Source of the DNA: Microbacterium tenebrionis
GTDB lineage: Bacteria > Actinomycetota > Actinomycetes > Actinomycetales > Microbacteriaceae
Assembly: GCF_903645325.1 (NCBI RefSeq)
Contig: NZ_CAHJXQ010000002.1
Coordinates: 496,001-560,000 of the forward strand
DNA length: 64,000 nt
Reading direction: 5' to 3'
In this document: positions 1 to 9,371 of the stretch, piece by piece
Layout of the letters: each line of letters starts with the position of its first letter
Position numbering within the stretch: the first letter of the stretch is position 1
Position numbers and translations under genes: made by a program
The notes under the pieces: model-generated
Told to the model about the DNA's origin: nothing
Database searches by the model: none
Seen by the model: the letters and a program-made list of their open reading frames with translations, nothing else

Positions 1-1344
1 CAGGACAAGTACCGCGACGAGGCGCGCCCCCGCGCCGGACTCCTGCGCGGCCGCGAGTTCACGATGAAGGACGCCTATTCGTTCGACGCTTCGGATGCCG
101 GCCTGGACGCCAGCTACATGGCCCAGCGCGACGCCTACGAGCGCATCTTCCAGCGCCTGGGACTCGAGTACGCGATCGTGCAGGCGGATGCCGGTGCCAT
201 GGGCGGTTCCCGCTCGGAGGAGTTCCTGCACCCGACCCCGGTGGGCGAGGACACGTTCGTCCGCAGCGAGGGCGGATATGCGGCGAACGTCGAGGCGTTC
301 ACGACTGCGGTCCCGGATGCCGTCGCGTTCGACGACGCGCCCGAGGCGACGATCTTCGACTCCCCGGACACGCCCACGATCGAGACGCTCGTCGCGCACT
401 CGAACGCCGTGCTCGACCGCGAGGTCACGGCAGCCGACACGCTGAAGAACGTCGTGCTGGCCCTGCGCCACCTGGACGGCACGCGCGAGCTCGTCGTCGT
501 CGGCATCCCCGGCGACCGCGAGGTCGACCCCAAGCGCGCAGAGGTCGCGTTCGCGCCGGCCGAGGTGGAGACCGCGACTCCCGAGGACTTCGAGGCCAAC
601 CCGCTGCTCGTCAAGGGCTACATCGGCCCGTGGTCGCCGACCGGGGCCGTGCTCGGCGAGGAATCCGCCACCGGCATCCGCTACCTCGTCGACCCGCGCG
701 TCTCCGAAGGGACGAGCTGGATCACCGGGGCGAACATCGATCAGAAGCACGCGTACTCGGTGATCGCCGGCCGCGACTTCGAAGCCGACGGCATCGTCGA
801 GATCGCGAACGTGCGCGACGGCGACCCCGCTCCGGACGGCTCCGGCCCCGTGTCGCTCGCGCGCGGTATGGAGATCGGGCATGTCTTCCAGCTGGGCCGC
901 AAGTACGCCGAGGCGCTCGGGCTCAAGGTCCTCGACGAGAACGGCAAGCTCGTCACCGTGACGATGGGCTCGTACGGCATCGGCGTCACCCGCATCCTCG
1001 CGATCATCGCCGAGCTGAACAACGACGACAAGGGCCTCATCTGGCCGGCATCCGTCGCGCCGTTCGACGTGCACGTCGTCGCAGCAGGGCGCGACCAGAT
1101 CGCGTTCGAGGTCGCCGAGAAGGCCGCGGCCGATCTCGAGGCCGCCGGTCTCGACGTGCTCTACGACGACCGACCCAAGGTGTCGCCCGGGGTGAAGTTC
1201 GGCGACGCCGAGCTCGTCGGCGTGCCGCACGTCCTCGTCGTCGGCCGTGGCGCCGCCGATGGCCAGGTCGAGCTCTGGGATCGCCGCACAGGTGAGCGCG
1301 AGGCATTGTCTCTCGACGCGGCACTGGAGCGCCTGCGCGGCTGA
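1..1344 (+). CDS. proS: Prolyl-tRNA synthetase, C-terminal part (runs in from the left edge)
   Basis: Charges tRNA-Pro with proline in the cytoplasm. The reading frame is open from base 1, so the true start lies left of the window; 447 codons remain. Class II synthetase motif 2 ([17 protein letters not shown]) lies at the left edge and motif 3 ([10 protein letters not shown]) near codons 323-332. Between them lies the insertion domain that marks the bacterial-type enzyme and normally edits mischarged alanine. The anticodon-binding domain follows to the stop. A LOG-family gene begins 34 bases downstream on the same strand. Identity is secure; only the N-terminus is unseen. Confidence 0.97.
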   Translation, partial: QDKYRDEARPRAGLLRGREFTMKDAYSFDASDAGLDASYMAQRDAYERIFQRLGLEYAIVQADAGAMGGSRSEEFLHPTPVGEDTFVRSEGGYAANVEAFTTAVPDAVAFDDAPEATIFDSPDTPTIETLVAHSNAVLDREVTAADTLKNVVLALRHLDGTRELVVVGIPGDREVDPKRAEVAFAPAEVETATPEDFEANPLLVKGYIGPWSPTGAVLGEESATGIRYLVDPRVSEGTSWITGANIDQKHAYSVIAGRDFEADGIVEIANVRDGDPAPDGSGPVSLARGMEIGHVFQLGRKYAEALGLKVLDENGKLVTVTMGSYGIGVTRILAIIAELNNDDKGLIWPASVAPFDVHVVAAGRDQIAFEVAEKAAADLEAAGLDVLYDDRPKVSPGVKFGDAELVGVPHVLVVGRGAADGQVELWDRRTGEREALSLDAALERLRG

Positions 1345-1378
1345 CCTGTTCGGCCGGCCGGCATGCGAGAGTAGAGGC

Positions 1379-2398
1379 ATGGACGAGCTGCGCACCCGGA
1401 TCGACGCACTGATGGACGAGGCGGGCGTGACCGCCAACCGCACCCTGATCTCCCGCATCCTCGAGACCGGCATCCGGCTCGGGCAGGACGGCACCGACCG
1501 GCTGAACCTGAAGATCGCCTCCGCGGCGCTGGCCGAGATGCGCGACGCGTTCCGGCTGTTCCAGCCGTTCGCCGACGTCCCCAAGGTCACCGTCTTCGGA
1601 TCAGCGCGCACGAAGCAGGACGATCCGCTGTACGGCCAGGCGCGTTCCGTCGCCGAGGAGCTCGCCCGCCGCGGGTGGATGGTCGTGACCGGCGCCGGCC
1701 CCGGAATCATGCAGGCCGCGGCCGAAGGCGCGGGGGAGAAGATGGCGCTCGGCGTCTCGATCAGCCTGCCGTTCGAGGAGAAGCCCAGCGCCGTCATCGC
1801 CGACGAGACGCACTCGGTCGAGATGAAGTACTTCTTCACGCGCAAGCTCATGCTCGTCAAGGAGTCCACCGGCTTCATCTGCCTGCCCGGCGGCTTCGGC
1901 ACCCTGGACGAGATGTTCGAGCTTCTGACGCTGCAGCAGACCGGCAAGGCGGAGCCCGTGCCGATCGTTCTCCTCGACGAGCCGGGCGGAACCTTCTGGC
2001 GCTCGCTCGAGCGCTTCGTGACCGAGGCGCTGATCCCCGCCGGAGTCATCTCGCCGGGCGACTTCGACCGCGTGCTCGTGACCGATTCCGCAGAGGAGGC
2101 CGTCGCCGAGATCACCGGCTTCTGGCGCAACTACCATTCGCTCCGCTGGGTCGGCGACCTGCTCGTGCTCCGACTGAAGCATCGGCCCGAGGACGCCGAG
2201 ATCGACGATCTCAACGAGCAGTTCGCCTCGATCCTGGCGCGAGGCCGCATCGAACGCGTCGACGCGCAGCCGGTCGAGGTCTCCGACGGCGACGTCGTCG
2301 ACCTCCCTCGCCTCGCACTCCACCTCGGGCAGCGCGAGGTCGGGGGCCTGTATCGCCTCATCGACGCGATCAACGCTCTGGGGTCGGCCGTCGACTGA
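1379..2398 (+). CDS. LOG-family protein (lysine decarboxylase-like fold)
   Basis: 339 residues. The diagnostic LOG motif PGGFGTLDE is at residues 170-178, with an upstream nucleotide-binding segment GAGPGIMQAAAEGA. Classic LOG enzymes are cytokinin riboside 5'-monophosphate phosphoribohydrolases of about 180-200 residues. This is a longer member with about 90 extra N-terminal residues and a C-terminal tail, so its real substrate (perhaps another nucleoside monophosphate) is open. The ATG at 1379 is preferred over earlier in-frame starts because those overlap proS and the family sequence begins here. GAGAGT ends 6 bases before the ATG, a weak match to the leaderless promoter pattern. Confidence 0.88.
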   Translation: MDELRTRIDALMDEAGVTANRTLISRILETGIRLGQDGTDRLNLKIASAALAEMRDAFRLFQPFADVPKVTVFGSARTKQDDPLYGQARSVAEELARRGWMVVTGAGPGIMQAAAEGAGEKMALGVSISLPFEEKPSAVIADETHSVEMKYFFTRKLMLVKESTGFICLPGGFGTLDEMFELLTLQQTGKAEPVPIVLLDEPGGTFWRSLERFVTEALIPAGVISPGDFDRVLVTDSAEEAVAEITGFWRNYHSLRWVGDLLVLRLKHRPEDAEIDDLNEQFASILARGRIERVDAQPVEVSDGDVVDLPRLALHLGQREVGGLYRLIDAINALGSAVD

Positions 2399-2424
2399 CA
2401 GCCCCTGCGCGGAGCGGGTATCGT
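2395..2424 (+). promoter_or_regulatory. Probable promoter of the nusA operon
   Basis: CTGACA (2395-2400) and TATCGT (2419-2424) are separated by 18 bases, a fair sigma-70-type pair. They lie between the end of the LOG gene and nusA, so transcription would start near 2431, about 50 bases before the nusA ATG. Confidence 0.5.
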
Positions 2425-2481
2425 AGTACGGATGCCGCGCGTGCAGGATGCCGCGGCGAAGAGCTGAATACGGAGGCCGTC

Positions 2482-3465
2482 ATGGACATTGAACTCGGAT
2501 TGCTGCGAGGGATCGAGAAGGAGAAGGGCATCCCCTTCGACGAACTCGTCCACATCATCCAGCAGGCCATCCTGACCGCCTACGGCAAGCACGTCTCGCC
2601 TGACGGCGCGATTCCGGCCGGCGTCCGTGTGGACCTCGACACCAAGACGGGCCACGTCGCGGTCCTCCAGCCCGTCACCGACGACGAGGGCGCCGTGATC
2701 GGCGAAGAGGATGCCACCCCCGACGACTTCGGCCGCATCGCCGCGTTCGCCGCCAAGCAGGTCATCAGTCAGCGGCTGCGCGAGATCGCTGATGATGCCG
2801 TGCTGGGGGAGTTCCGCGGCAAGGAGGGCGACATCGTCGCCGGCGTCATCCAGCAGGGCCCCAACCCGCGGATGATCCACGTCGACCTCGGCAGCGTCGA
2901 GGCGATCCTGCCGCCGGAGGAGCAGGTCCCCGGCGAGGAGTACGCCCACGGTTCCCGACTGCGCGTGTACGTGACCAGCGTCGCGAAGGGCTTGAAGGGC
3001 CCGCAGATCACCGTCTCGCGCACCCACCCGGGCCTCGTGCGCAAGCTGTTCGCACTCGAGGTGCCGGAGATCGCCGCCGGGCTCGTCGAGATCGTCTCGC
3101 TCGCCCGCGAGGCAGGGCACCGCACGAAGATCGCCGTGAAAGCGAACGATCCGTCCATCAACGCCAAGGGCGCCTGCATCGGCGAGCTCGGCCGGCGCGT
3201 CCGCGCCGTCACCGAGGAGCTCGCCGGCGAGAAGATCGACATCGTCGACCACGACGCCGATCTCGCGACGTTCGTGGCGCACGCCCTGTCGCCGGCGAAG
3301 GTGACGAGCTCGTTCGTGCTGGATGCCGGCACCAAGGCCGTCCGTGCACTGGTGCCCGACTACCAGCTCTCGCTCGCCATCGGCAAGGAGGGGCAGAACG
3401 CCCGTCTGGCCGCGAAGCTGACCGGCGCGAAGATCGACATCCAGCCCGACAGCATCCTGGACTGA
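2482..3465 (+). CDS. nusA: Transcription termination/antitermination factor NusA
   Basis: Binds RNA polymerase and nascent RNA to modulate pausing, termination and antitermination. 327 residues: N-terminal polymerase-binding domain (about 1-105), S1 domain (about 110-185), then two KH domains, the second with [18 protein letters not shown] near residue 298. It lacks the C-terminal acidic repeats of E. coli NusA, as expected for actinobacteria. The ATG at 2482 is chosen for GGAGG at 2472-2476 and the canonical start MDIELG. First gene of nusA-ylxR-infB-rbfA. rimP, which often precedes nusA, is not present here. Confidence 0.97.
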   Translation: MDIELGLLRGIEKEKGIPFDELVHIIQQAILTAYGKHVSPDGAIPAGVRVDLDTKTGHVAVLQPVTDDEGAVIGEEDATPDDFGRIAAFAAKQVISQRLREIADDAVLGEFRGKEGDIVAGVIQQGPNPRMIHVDLGSVEAILPPEEQVPGEEYAHGSRLRVYVTSVAKGLKGPQITVSRTHPGLVRKLFALEVPEIAAGLVEIVSLAREAGHRTKIAVKANDPSINAKGACIGELGRRVRAVTEELAGEKIDIVDHDADLATFVAHALSPAKVTSSFVLDAGTKAVRALVPDYQLSLAIGKEGQNARLAAKLTGAKIDIQPDSILD

Positions 3466-3482
3466 CTCCGCGTCGCGGAGTC
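3464..3482 (+). other. Short hairpin between nusA and ylxR
   Basis: GACTCCGCG and CGCGGAGTC are perfect complements separated by one base, starting inside the nusA stop codon. No T-run follows, so this is more likely an mRNA-stabilising or processing hairpin than a full terminator. Confidence 0.4.
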
Positions 3483-3505
3483 GTCCCTCAGCCTCGCGGT
3501 GTAAG

Positions 3506-3778
3506 ATGGAACCCGTACGGACATGCGTCGGTTGTCGCATGCGTGCTTCCCGATCCGCTCTTCTCAGAGTGGTGGCCTCCCAGGACGTCCTCATCTTCGA
3601 TGAGCGCGCTGCGATGCCGGGGAGGGGCGCGTGGGTGCATCCGACGCAGGAATGCCTGGATGGCGCCGTGAGGCGCCGGGCTTTCGCCCGTGCACTACGC
3701 GTGTCGGCATCCATCGGGTTCCCCGAGGCCGCCCTCTCGCAGACCATCGAAAAGCATCGCCAGAGAAACAAAGGCTGA
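3506..3778 (+). CDS. ylxR: YlxR-family (DUF448) RNA-binding protein
   Basis: 90 residues. It carries the family signatures CVGCR (residues 7-11) and GRGAWVH (39-45), plus a further cysteine at 50. YlxR proteins are small basic nucleic-acid-binding proteins encoded between nusA and infB in many bacteria. They are reported to bind RNase P RNA or act as nucleoid-type regulators in some Firmicutes; the role in actinobacteria is not settled. Position in the operon, 40 bases after nusA and 94 before infB, supports the call. Confidence 0.93.
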   Translation: MEPVRTCVGCRMRASRSALLRVVASQDVLIFDERAAMPGRGAWVHPTQECLDGAVRRRAFARALRVSASIGFPEAALSQTIEKHRQRNKG

Positions 3779-3831
3779 ACGGCTATGGAAACAAAGTGAA
3801 CGGCTCGAAATGAGACCCGTCCGCGACTAGT

Positions 3832-3865
3832 GGTCTGCCCTGTCTGGGCAGACCGACCCAGACAG
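3832..3865 (+). promoter_or_regulatory. Two mutually exclusive hairpins in the infB leader
   Basis: Hairpin A pairs GGTCTGCCC (3832-3840) with GGGCAGACC (3846-3854). Hairpin B pairs CTGTCTGGG (3840-3848) with CCCAGACAG (3857-3865). Both stems are 9 bp and perfect, and they share the GGG at 3846-3848, so only one can form. The right arm of B ends in the first bases of the Shine-Dalgarno AGGAGA (3864-3869) ahead of the infB GTG. The geometry suggests a translational on/off choice; no ligand is implied by the sequence. Confidence 0.45.
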
Positions 3866-3872
3866 GAGAATT

Positions 3873-6527
3873 GTGGCTGGTAAACCACGCGTACATGAGA
3901 TCGCCGCTGAACTCGGCGTCGACAGCAAGGTCGCACTTGCAAAGCTGAAGGAGCTCGGCGAGTTCGTCAAGAGCCCGTCCTCGACGATCGAGCCGCCGGT
4001 GGCTCGCAAGCTCCGTGCCGCCATCGAGGCGGACGGGGCGATCAAGCCCAAGGTCGACGAGAAGCCGGCGGCGAAGCCCGCAGCGGCTTCGCAGCCGACC
4101 GCCAAGCCCGGACCCAAGGCGCCGACCCCCGGACCCAAACCCGGTCCGAAGCCGACCGCCGAGGAGAAGCCCGCCGCTGAGGCGCCCGCAGCACCCGCTG
4201 CGGAGACGCCCGCACCTGCGGCTCCCGCTCCCTCGGCCGACAAGAGCGCCCCGAAGCCGGGTGCGCCTCGTCCCGGCAACAACCCGTTCGCGTCCTCGCA
4301 GGGCATGGGCCAGCGTCCGACTCCGGGCAACATCCCGCGTCCGCAGGCTCCGCGCCCCGGAGCGCCCCGTCCGGGCGCTCCGCGTCCCGGTTCCCCGCGT
4401 CCCGGCGCGCCTCGCGGCGGTCAGGGCGGTCGTCCCGGTGCTCCGTTCCAGCAGCGTTCCGGCGGCCCCGGTCGTCCGGGCGGCGGTCCCGGTGCCGGTG
4501 GTCCCGGCGCACGTCCGGGCGGCGGCTTCGCCGGTCGTCCCGGTGGCGGCGGTGGCCGCGGCCGTGGACCCGGCGGTGGTACCGCCGGCGCCTTCGGAAA
4601 GGGAGGCGGCAAGTCCAAGCAGCGCAAGTCGCGCAGGGCTAAGCGGCAAGAGTTCGAGATGCGGGATGCACCCGTCGTCGGTGGCGTCAACGTCACCCGC
4701 GGCAACGGGGAGACCATCCGCATGCGCCGCGGCGCCTCGATCGCCGATTTCGCTGACAAGATCGAGACGCTGACCGGGTACACGGTCCAGCCGGGAACCC
4801 TCGTCACGATCCTCTTCAACCTCGGCGAGATGGCCACGGCCACCGAGTCGCTGGACGAGGCGACCTTCGAGGTTCTCGGCGAGGAGCTCGGCTACAAGAT
4901 CCAGATGGTCTCGCCCGAGGACGAGGACAAGGAGCTCCTCGAGGGCTTCGGTCTCGACCTCGAGAAGGAGTTGGCGGAGGAGAGCGAGGACGACCTCGAG
5001 ATCCGTCCTCCGGTGGTCACCGTCATGGGCCATGTCGACCACGGTAAGACGCGACTGCTCGACGCGATCCGTCAGACCAACGTCATCGAGGGCGAGGCCG
5101 GCGGCATCACGCAGCACATCGGTGCCTACCAGGTGTGGACCGAGCACGAGGGCATCGAGCGCGCGATCACGTTCATCGACACCCCGGGTCACGAGGCGTT
5201 CACCGCCATGCGTGCCCGTGGTGCGCAGGTCACCGACCTCGCCATCCTCGTGGTCGCGGCCGACGACGGCATCATGCCGCAGACGGTCGAGGCGCTCAAC
5301 CACGCCCAGGCCGCGAACGTGCCGATCGTCGTCGCGGTGAACAAGGTCGACAAGCCCGACGCCAACCCGGCCAAGGTGCGCCAGCAGCTCACCGAGTACG
5401 GTCTGGTCGCCGAAGAGTACGGCGGGGATGTCATGTTCGTCGACGTCTCGGCACGCCAGGGCACCGGCATCCAGGAGCTGCTGGACGCCGTCCTGCTGAC
5501 CGCCGACGCCGGGCTCGACCTCACGGCCAACCCGAACAAGGCGGCGCGCGGTGTGGCCATCGAAGCGAAGCTCGACAAGGGCCGCGGTTCGGTCGCCACG
5601 GTGCTCATCCAGTCCGGGACGCTGCGCGTCGGCGACCCGATCGTCGCGGGCACCGCCTACGGACGCGTCCGTGCGATGCTCGACGAGAACGGCGACGCCG
5701 TCGAAGAGGCAGCGCCCTCGCGTCCGGTGCAGGTGCAGGGTCTGAACTCCGTGCCGCGTGCCGGCGACGTCTTCATCGTCACCGAGGAAGACCGCATGGC
5801 GCGTCAGATCGCCGAGAAGCGTGAAGCCGTCGAGCGCAACGCCCTGCTGGCCAAGGCCCGCAAGCGCATCTCGCTCGAAGACTTCACCCGTGCTCTCGAA
5901 GAGGGCAAGGTCGAGACGCTCAACCTCATCATCAAGGGCGACGTTTCCGGTGCCGTCGAGGCGCTGGAGGAGTCGCTCCTGAAGATCGAGGTCGACGACT
6001 CCGTGCAGCTGCGCATCATTCACCGCGGCGTGGGTGCGATCACCGAGTCCGATGTGAACCTGGCGACGATCGACAACGCGATCATCGTGGGCTTCAACGT
6101 CCGCCCCGACACCAAGGCCCGTGAGGCCGCGGCCCGCGAGGGCGTGGACGTGCGGTTCTACTCGGTCATCTACGCGGCCATCGACGAGATCGAGAACTCC
6201 CTCAAGGGCATGCTCAAGCCGGAGTTCGAAGAGGTCCAGTCGGGCGTCGCCGAGATCCGCGAGGTGTTCCGCTCCTCGAAGTTCGGCAACATCGCCGGTG
6301 TCATCGTCCGCTCCGGAACGATCACGCGCAACGCGAAGGCCCGCGTCATCCGCGACGGCGTCGTCCTCGCCGATGGCCTGGCCATCGAGTCGCTGCGCCG
6401 GTTCAAGGATGACGTCACCGAGGTCCGCACGGACTTCGAGGCGGGTATCGGCCTCGGCAAGTACAACGACATCCAGGTCGGCGACGAGATCGAGACGACC
6501 GAGATGGTGGAGAAGCCGCGCGGCTGA
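3873..6527 (+). CDS. infB: Translation initiation factor IF-2
   Basis: GTPase that brings initiator fMet-tRNA to the 30S subunit and promotes subunit joining. 884 residues. The N-terminal region (about 60-250) is low-complexity Pro/Ala then Gly/Arg/Pro-rich, typical of actinobacteria. The G domain has G1 GHVDHGKT at 386-393, G3 DTPGHE at 436-441 and G4 NKVD at 490-493, followed by domains II-IV. The GTG start at 3873 is preceded by AGGAGA and begins [17 protein letters not shown], the conserved IF-2N start. It ends with a hairpin before rbfA. Confidence 0.98.
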   Translation: MAGKPRVHEIAAELGVDSKVALAKLKELGEFVKSPSSTIEPPVARKLRAAIEADGAIKPKVDEKPAAKPAAASQPTAKPGPKAPTPGPKPGPKPTAEEKPAAEAPAAPAAETPAPAAPAPSADKSAPKPGAPRPGNNPFASSQGMGQRPTPGNIPRPQAPRPGAPRPGAPRPGSPRPGAPRGGQGGRPGAPFQQRSGGPGRPGGGPGAGGPGARPGGGFAGRPGGGGGRGRGPGGGTAGAFGKGGGKSKQRKSRRAKRQEFEMRDAPVVGGVNVTRGNGETIRMRRGASIADFADKIETLTGYTVQPGTLVTILFNLGEMATATESLDEATFEVLGEELGYKIQMVSPEDEDKELLEGFGLDLEKELAEESEDDLEIRPPVVTVMGHVDHGKTRLLDAIRQTNVIEGEAGGITQHIGAYQVWTEHEGIERAITFIDTPGHEAFTAMRARGAQVTDLAILVVAADDGIMPQTVEALNHAQAANVPIVVAVNKVDKPDANPAKVRQQLTEYGLVAEEYGGDVMFVDVSARQGTGIQELLDAVLLTADAGLDLTANPNKAARGVAIEAKLDKGRGSVATVLIQSGTLRVGDPIVAGTAYGRVRAMLDENGDAVEEAAPSRPVQVQGLNSVPRAGDVFIVTEEDRMARQIAEKREAVERNALLAKARKRISLEDFTRALEEGKVETLNLIIKGDVSGAVEALEESLLKIEVDDSVQLRIIHRGVGAITESDVNLATIDNAIIVGFNVRPDTKAREAAAREGVDVRFYSVIYAAIDEIENSLKGMLKPEFEEVQSGVAEIREVFRSSKFGNIAGVIVRSGTITRNAKARVIRDGVVLADGLAIESLRRFKDDVTEVRTDFEAGIGLGKYNDIQVGDEIETTEMVEKPRG

Positions 6528-6541
6528 TCCGATCGATTCGT

Positions 6542-6565
6542 GAGGGGCGCCTGCGGGCGCCCCTC
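6542..6565 (+). terminator. Hairpin between infB and rbfA
   Basis: GAGGGGCGCC (6542-6551) pairs perfectly with GGCGCCCCTC (6556-6565) around a TGCG loop. There is no strong T-run after it. It probably attenuates or processes the transcript rather than separating rbfA fully, because rbfA follows in 22 bases. Confidence 0.55.
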
Positions 6566-6587
6566 ATTCGTCACAAAGGAGAAGGAA

Positions 6588-7019
6588 ATGGCTGGAGAAC
6601 GACAGGCCCGTCTGGCGGACCGCATCCGCGTCATCCTGGCCGAGCGCCTGGAGAAGGGGCTGCGCGACCCGCGCCTCGGGTTCGTCACGATCACCGACGT
6701 GCGCGTGTCCGGCGACCTCCAGCACGCCTCCGTCTTCTACACCGTGCTCGGCACGGAGGAGGAGCGCATCGCGAGCGGTGCCGCCCTGGCGTCTGCGACA
6801 GGGATGCTCCGCAGCGAGGTCGGGCGACAGCTCAGCACCCGTCTCGTGCCGACGCTGGAGTTCATCCCCGACGCGCTGCCCGAGAACGCCGACAACATCA
6901 CGGCTCTGCTGCGCCAGGCGCAGGAGCGAGATGCCGAAGTCGCGAAGCTCGCGTCATCGGCCAAGCACGCCGGCGACGCCGACCCGTACCTGCGCGCGGA
7001 CGCCCCCGACGAGGACTGA
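6588..7019 (+). CDS. rbfA: 30S ribosome-binding factor A
   Basis: Late 30S maturation factor that binds near the 5' end of 16S rRNA. 143 residues with a KH-like fold; the segment RLGFVTITDVRVSGDLQHA is family-typical. The ATG at 6588 is chosen because it follows AAAGGAGAAGG and begins MAGERQARLADRIR; an earlier in-frame start would run through the preceding hairpin. It ends the nusA operon; the usual neighbour truB lies 3.5 kb downstream, after the regulator, mutY and a lipoprotein. Confidence 0.95.
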   Translation: MAGERQARLADRIRVILAERLEKGLRDPRLGFVTITDVRVSGDLQHASVFYTVLGTEEERIASGAALASATGMLRSEVGRQLSTRLVPTLEFIPDALPENADNITALLRQAQERDAEVAKLASSAKHAGDADPYLRADAPDED

Positions 7020-7158
7020 ATCGCGAGAATCGATGGCCCTCCGGCTGAGCCCGGATGGGGACTTCTGCCCTGGTAGGGCGGTCCTCCCGTTGATAGCCTG
7101 ACCCGCATTGTCGGCGACGCCGACCATACGCGATCAGGATGTCGGGGGAATCGATCCG

Positions 7159-9369
7159 GTGACGACGACGTGGCAGGAGGGCCTGCGGCAGCAGCAGCCG
7201 CAGCTCGCCGACGAGCACGCGACGGTGTCGGACATCGCCGCCGAACTGAACTCGTCGGGGCTCCCGACCGCGCCGCATATCGTCGCTCGGTTGTTTCACG
7301 AGCTGGACGGCGACAGGGCGGCGGTCCACGAGGTCGCGGCGGCGCTGACGGCAGCGCAGCGCTCCGGGCAGAGGATGCTCCCGACGCTGCTGCCTCTGGT
7401 GCCGTCGGTCGAGGCGCTCAGCGTCGGTATCGACCCGGGCGACGAGGACCGGCTCACGCTCCTGACTGCCGCTCTCAGCATCGACGACGATCTCGAGCCA
7501 CTGCTCATCGCCGCCTCGCGTTCCGCGGAGGACCTGCTCAGGCCCGGCATCGCCGAACACCTGCGCGCCTCCAACGGCCGGTTCGCGCTGACGCGACGGC
7601 GAACAGCGATCTGGCTGCAGCACGCCGCGACGCCGCAGGAGACAGCGTGCGCGCACCGGAAACTGGAACGCGCCCACCGTGTGCGCGGTGACGAGGCGAT
7701 CGCCGCCTGGCATGCGGCACGCGGTGCGGTCGAACGCCGCCCGGAGATCGCATCGCCGTTGACGAATGCCGCCGGTGAGCTGCGGGATCGTGGGGAGACG
7801 GATCGCGCCTTCGCCTTCGCGATCGAGGCGTCGGAGCACGCGGCGCCGCTATGGCGTGAGCACGCGCACCTGATCGCTGGCACGACAGCGGCGTCGGCGG
7901 GCTGCTTCGACGACGCGAACGACCTGCTCGCCGATCTCGCGTCGAGTTCGAACCACGCCGTGCGCGCGGGATCGTTGACGGCCCTGCTGATCGCACAGAC
8001 CTGCGGGCGCGGCACGATCCCGACCCTCGACACCGAGGCGCGGCCTCCGCGTGCGGGGGATCCACGGCTGTGGCGGGCCTGGGCGCGCACGACAGGCCTC
8101 GCCGCCGTTTTGTGCGCCGAACGCGGAGCGACCTCTGCCATGCGCTCCTGGCTCGCCGAAGCACGTGAGGCCGACACGACGGCAGGCGCGGGCGGGGAGG
8201 TGCGCGATCCGGCCGTCGCCCTGTGCTGGATGCTGACCGGCGAAGCCGATGCCGACCCGATCGAGGCCAGCGGGACGTTCTCCGGTGCGCTGCTCGATGC
8301 CCTGCGCTCCGCCATGGACGGGGACGTCGTCGAGGGGCGGCAGGGCCTCGCGCGGAGCGCCCTGTCCGTACCGGAGGACGATCCGCTGATCCCGGGCTTC
8401 GAGCGCAGCCCGCTGACAGGCGCCTATCTCGCCGTGACGGAGGCGCTGCTGCGTTTCTGGAGTGGTGACATCGAAGATGCTCGGGCATGCCTCGCCGCTG
8501 CCGCGCTGCGCCTTCCGGTCGGCATCCCGTTCGCCGGGCTCGGGGCCGTGCTCGCTCGGCGTATCGACATCGCGATCGACGGCGCATCCGGTCCCGTCGC
8601 CCGGGCGATCTCCGCGACGCTGCCCGACGGCATCCGCATCGACACGCTCGTCGACAGCGGGCTGAGCGCGTATCTCCTCGGAGAATCCGAGCAGGCCGCG
8701 ACGGACATCGCGCTGTGGCGTGACCGCGGAGCGCCGGAACCCCCGCTCGCGCTGGCCGGACTGGAAGAGGTCGGGCCGTTCGTCGATCGGGAGCGGGTCG
8801 AACCGCCCGATGCGAGCGCCGCCCGGTCGCTGCTTCAGCGCATCCGCGGTCTGACCGAATCGTCGTGGCGGCACGAGCACCGCGAGATCGCCGAAGCCGG
8901 TAGAACGCTCACGTCATCGTTCGAGCGCGGCAGGGTTGAGGCGCTCCTGGGATCGACGTCGCTGGTGCACGGCGATCTGCCGGGCGGCCGTCGCCATCTG
9001 CGCGCCGCGCGCAGACTGTTCGAGGATGCGGGAGCGCACGCGTGGAAGGATGCGATGGATGCTCGGATCGCCGGTGTGCGCACGACGCAGGACGCGATGA
9101 GCGACCCGATGACAGACCCGATCGCGGTGATCCGCGACGACGACGCGCTGGCGGCGGGAAGGGCGGCGTGGGAGACGCTGCTGACGCAGCGTGAGCTCGA
9201 GGTCGCGATGCGCGTGGCCGCCGGCTCTGAGAACCGCGAGATCGCGACGGCGCTCGATGTCTCGGTTCGGACCGTCGAGGTGCACGTGCGGCACCTGTTC
9301 GACAAGCTCGGCGCCCGCAACCGGGTCGAGCTCGCGGTCATGGCGCACAGGGCCGGACGCGTCTTCTGA
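7159..9369 (+). CDS. Large LuxR-family transcriptional regulator without a visible P-loop
   Basis: 736 residues. The C-terminus (about 672-732) is a clear LuxR/FixJ helix-turn-helix: LTQRELEVAMRVAAGSENRE, then ALDVSVRTVEVHVRHLF. The long N-terminal part is alanine/leucine-rich and helical, with a tetratricopeptide-like texture resembling the body of MalT/LAL regulators. I cannot find Walker A or B motifs, which LAL proteins usually have. The GTG at 7159 follows GGGGGAA and is preferred over a TTG at 7108 that lacks a ribosome site; TAGCCT at 7094-7099 may be the -10. Its stop is 2 bases from the mutY stop on the other strand. Target genes are unknown. Confidence 0.8.
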   Translation: MTTTWQEGLRQQQPQLADEHATVSDIAAELNSSGLPTAPHIVARLFHELDGDRAAVHEVAAALTAAQRSGQRMLPTLLPLVPSVEALSVGIDPGDEDRLTLLTAALSIDDDLEPLLIAASRSAEDLLRPGIAEHLRASNGRFALTRRRTAIWLQHAATPQETACAHRKLERAHRVRGDEAIAAWHAARGAVERRPEIASPLTNAAGELRDRGETDRAFAFAIEASEHAAPLWREHAHLIAGTTAASAGCFDDANDLLADLASSSNHAVRAGSLTALLIAQTCGRGTIPTLDTEARPPRAGDPRLWRAWARTTGLAAVLCAERGATSAMRSWLAEAREADTTAGAGGEVRDPAVALCWMLTGEADADPIEASGTFSGALLDALRSAMDGDVVEGRQGLARSALSVPEDDPLIPGFERSPLTGAYLAVTEALLRFWSGDIEDARACLAAAALRLPVGIPFAGLGAVLARRIDIAIDGASGPVARAISATLPDGIRIDTLVDSGLSAYLLGESEQAATDIALWRDRGAPEPPLALAGLEEVGPFVDRERVEPPDASAARSLLQRIRGLTESSWRHEHREIAEAGRTLTSSFERGRVEALLGSTSLVHGDLPGGRRHLRAARRLFEDAGAHAWKDAMDARIAGVRTTQDAMSDPMTDPIAVIRDDDALAAGRAAWETLLTQRELEVAMRVAAGSENREIATALDVSVRTVEVHVRHLFDKLGARNRVELAVMAHRAGRVF

Positions 9370-9371
9370 TC

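Noticed and set aside
4060..4620. Repetitive G/C-rich DNA in infB resembling a tandem repeat
   Set aside because: It encodes the normal Pro/Ala then Gly/Arg-rich IF-2 N-terminal region of actinobacteria; no exact repeat unit is kept.
3783..6023. A 746-codon open frame antisense to infB
   Set aside because: High GC leaves few stops in other frames. The sense frame has full IF-2 motifs; the antisense product is a low-complexity charged polypeptide with no motif and no promoter.
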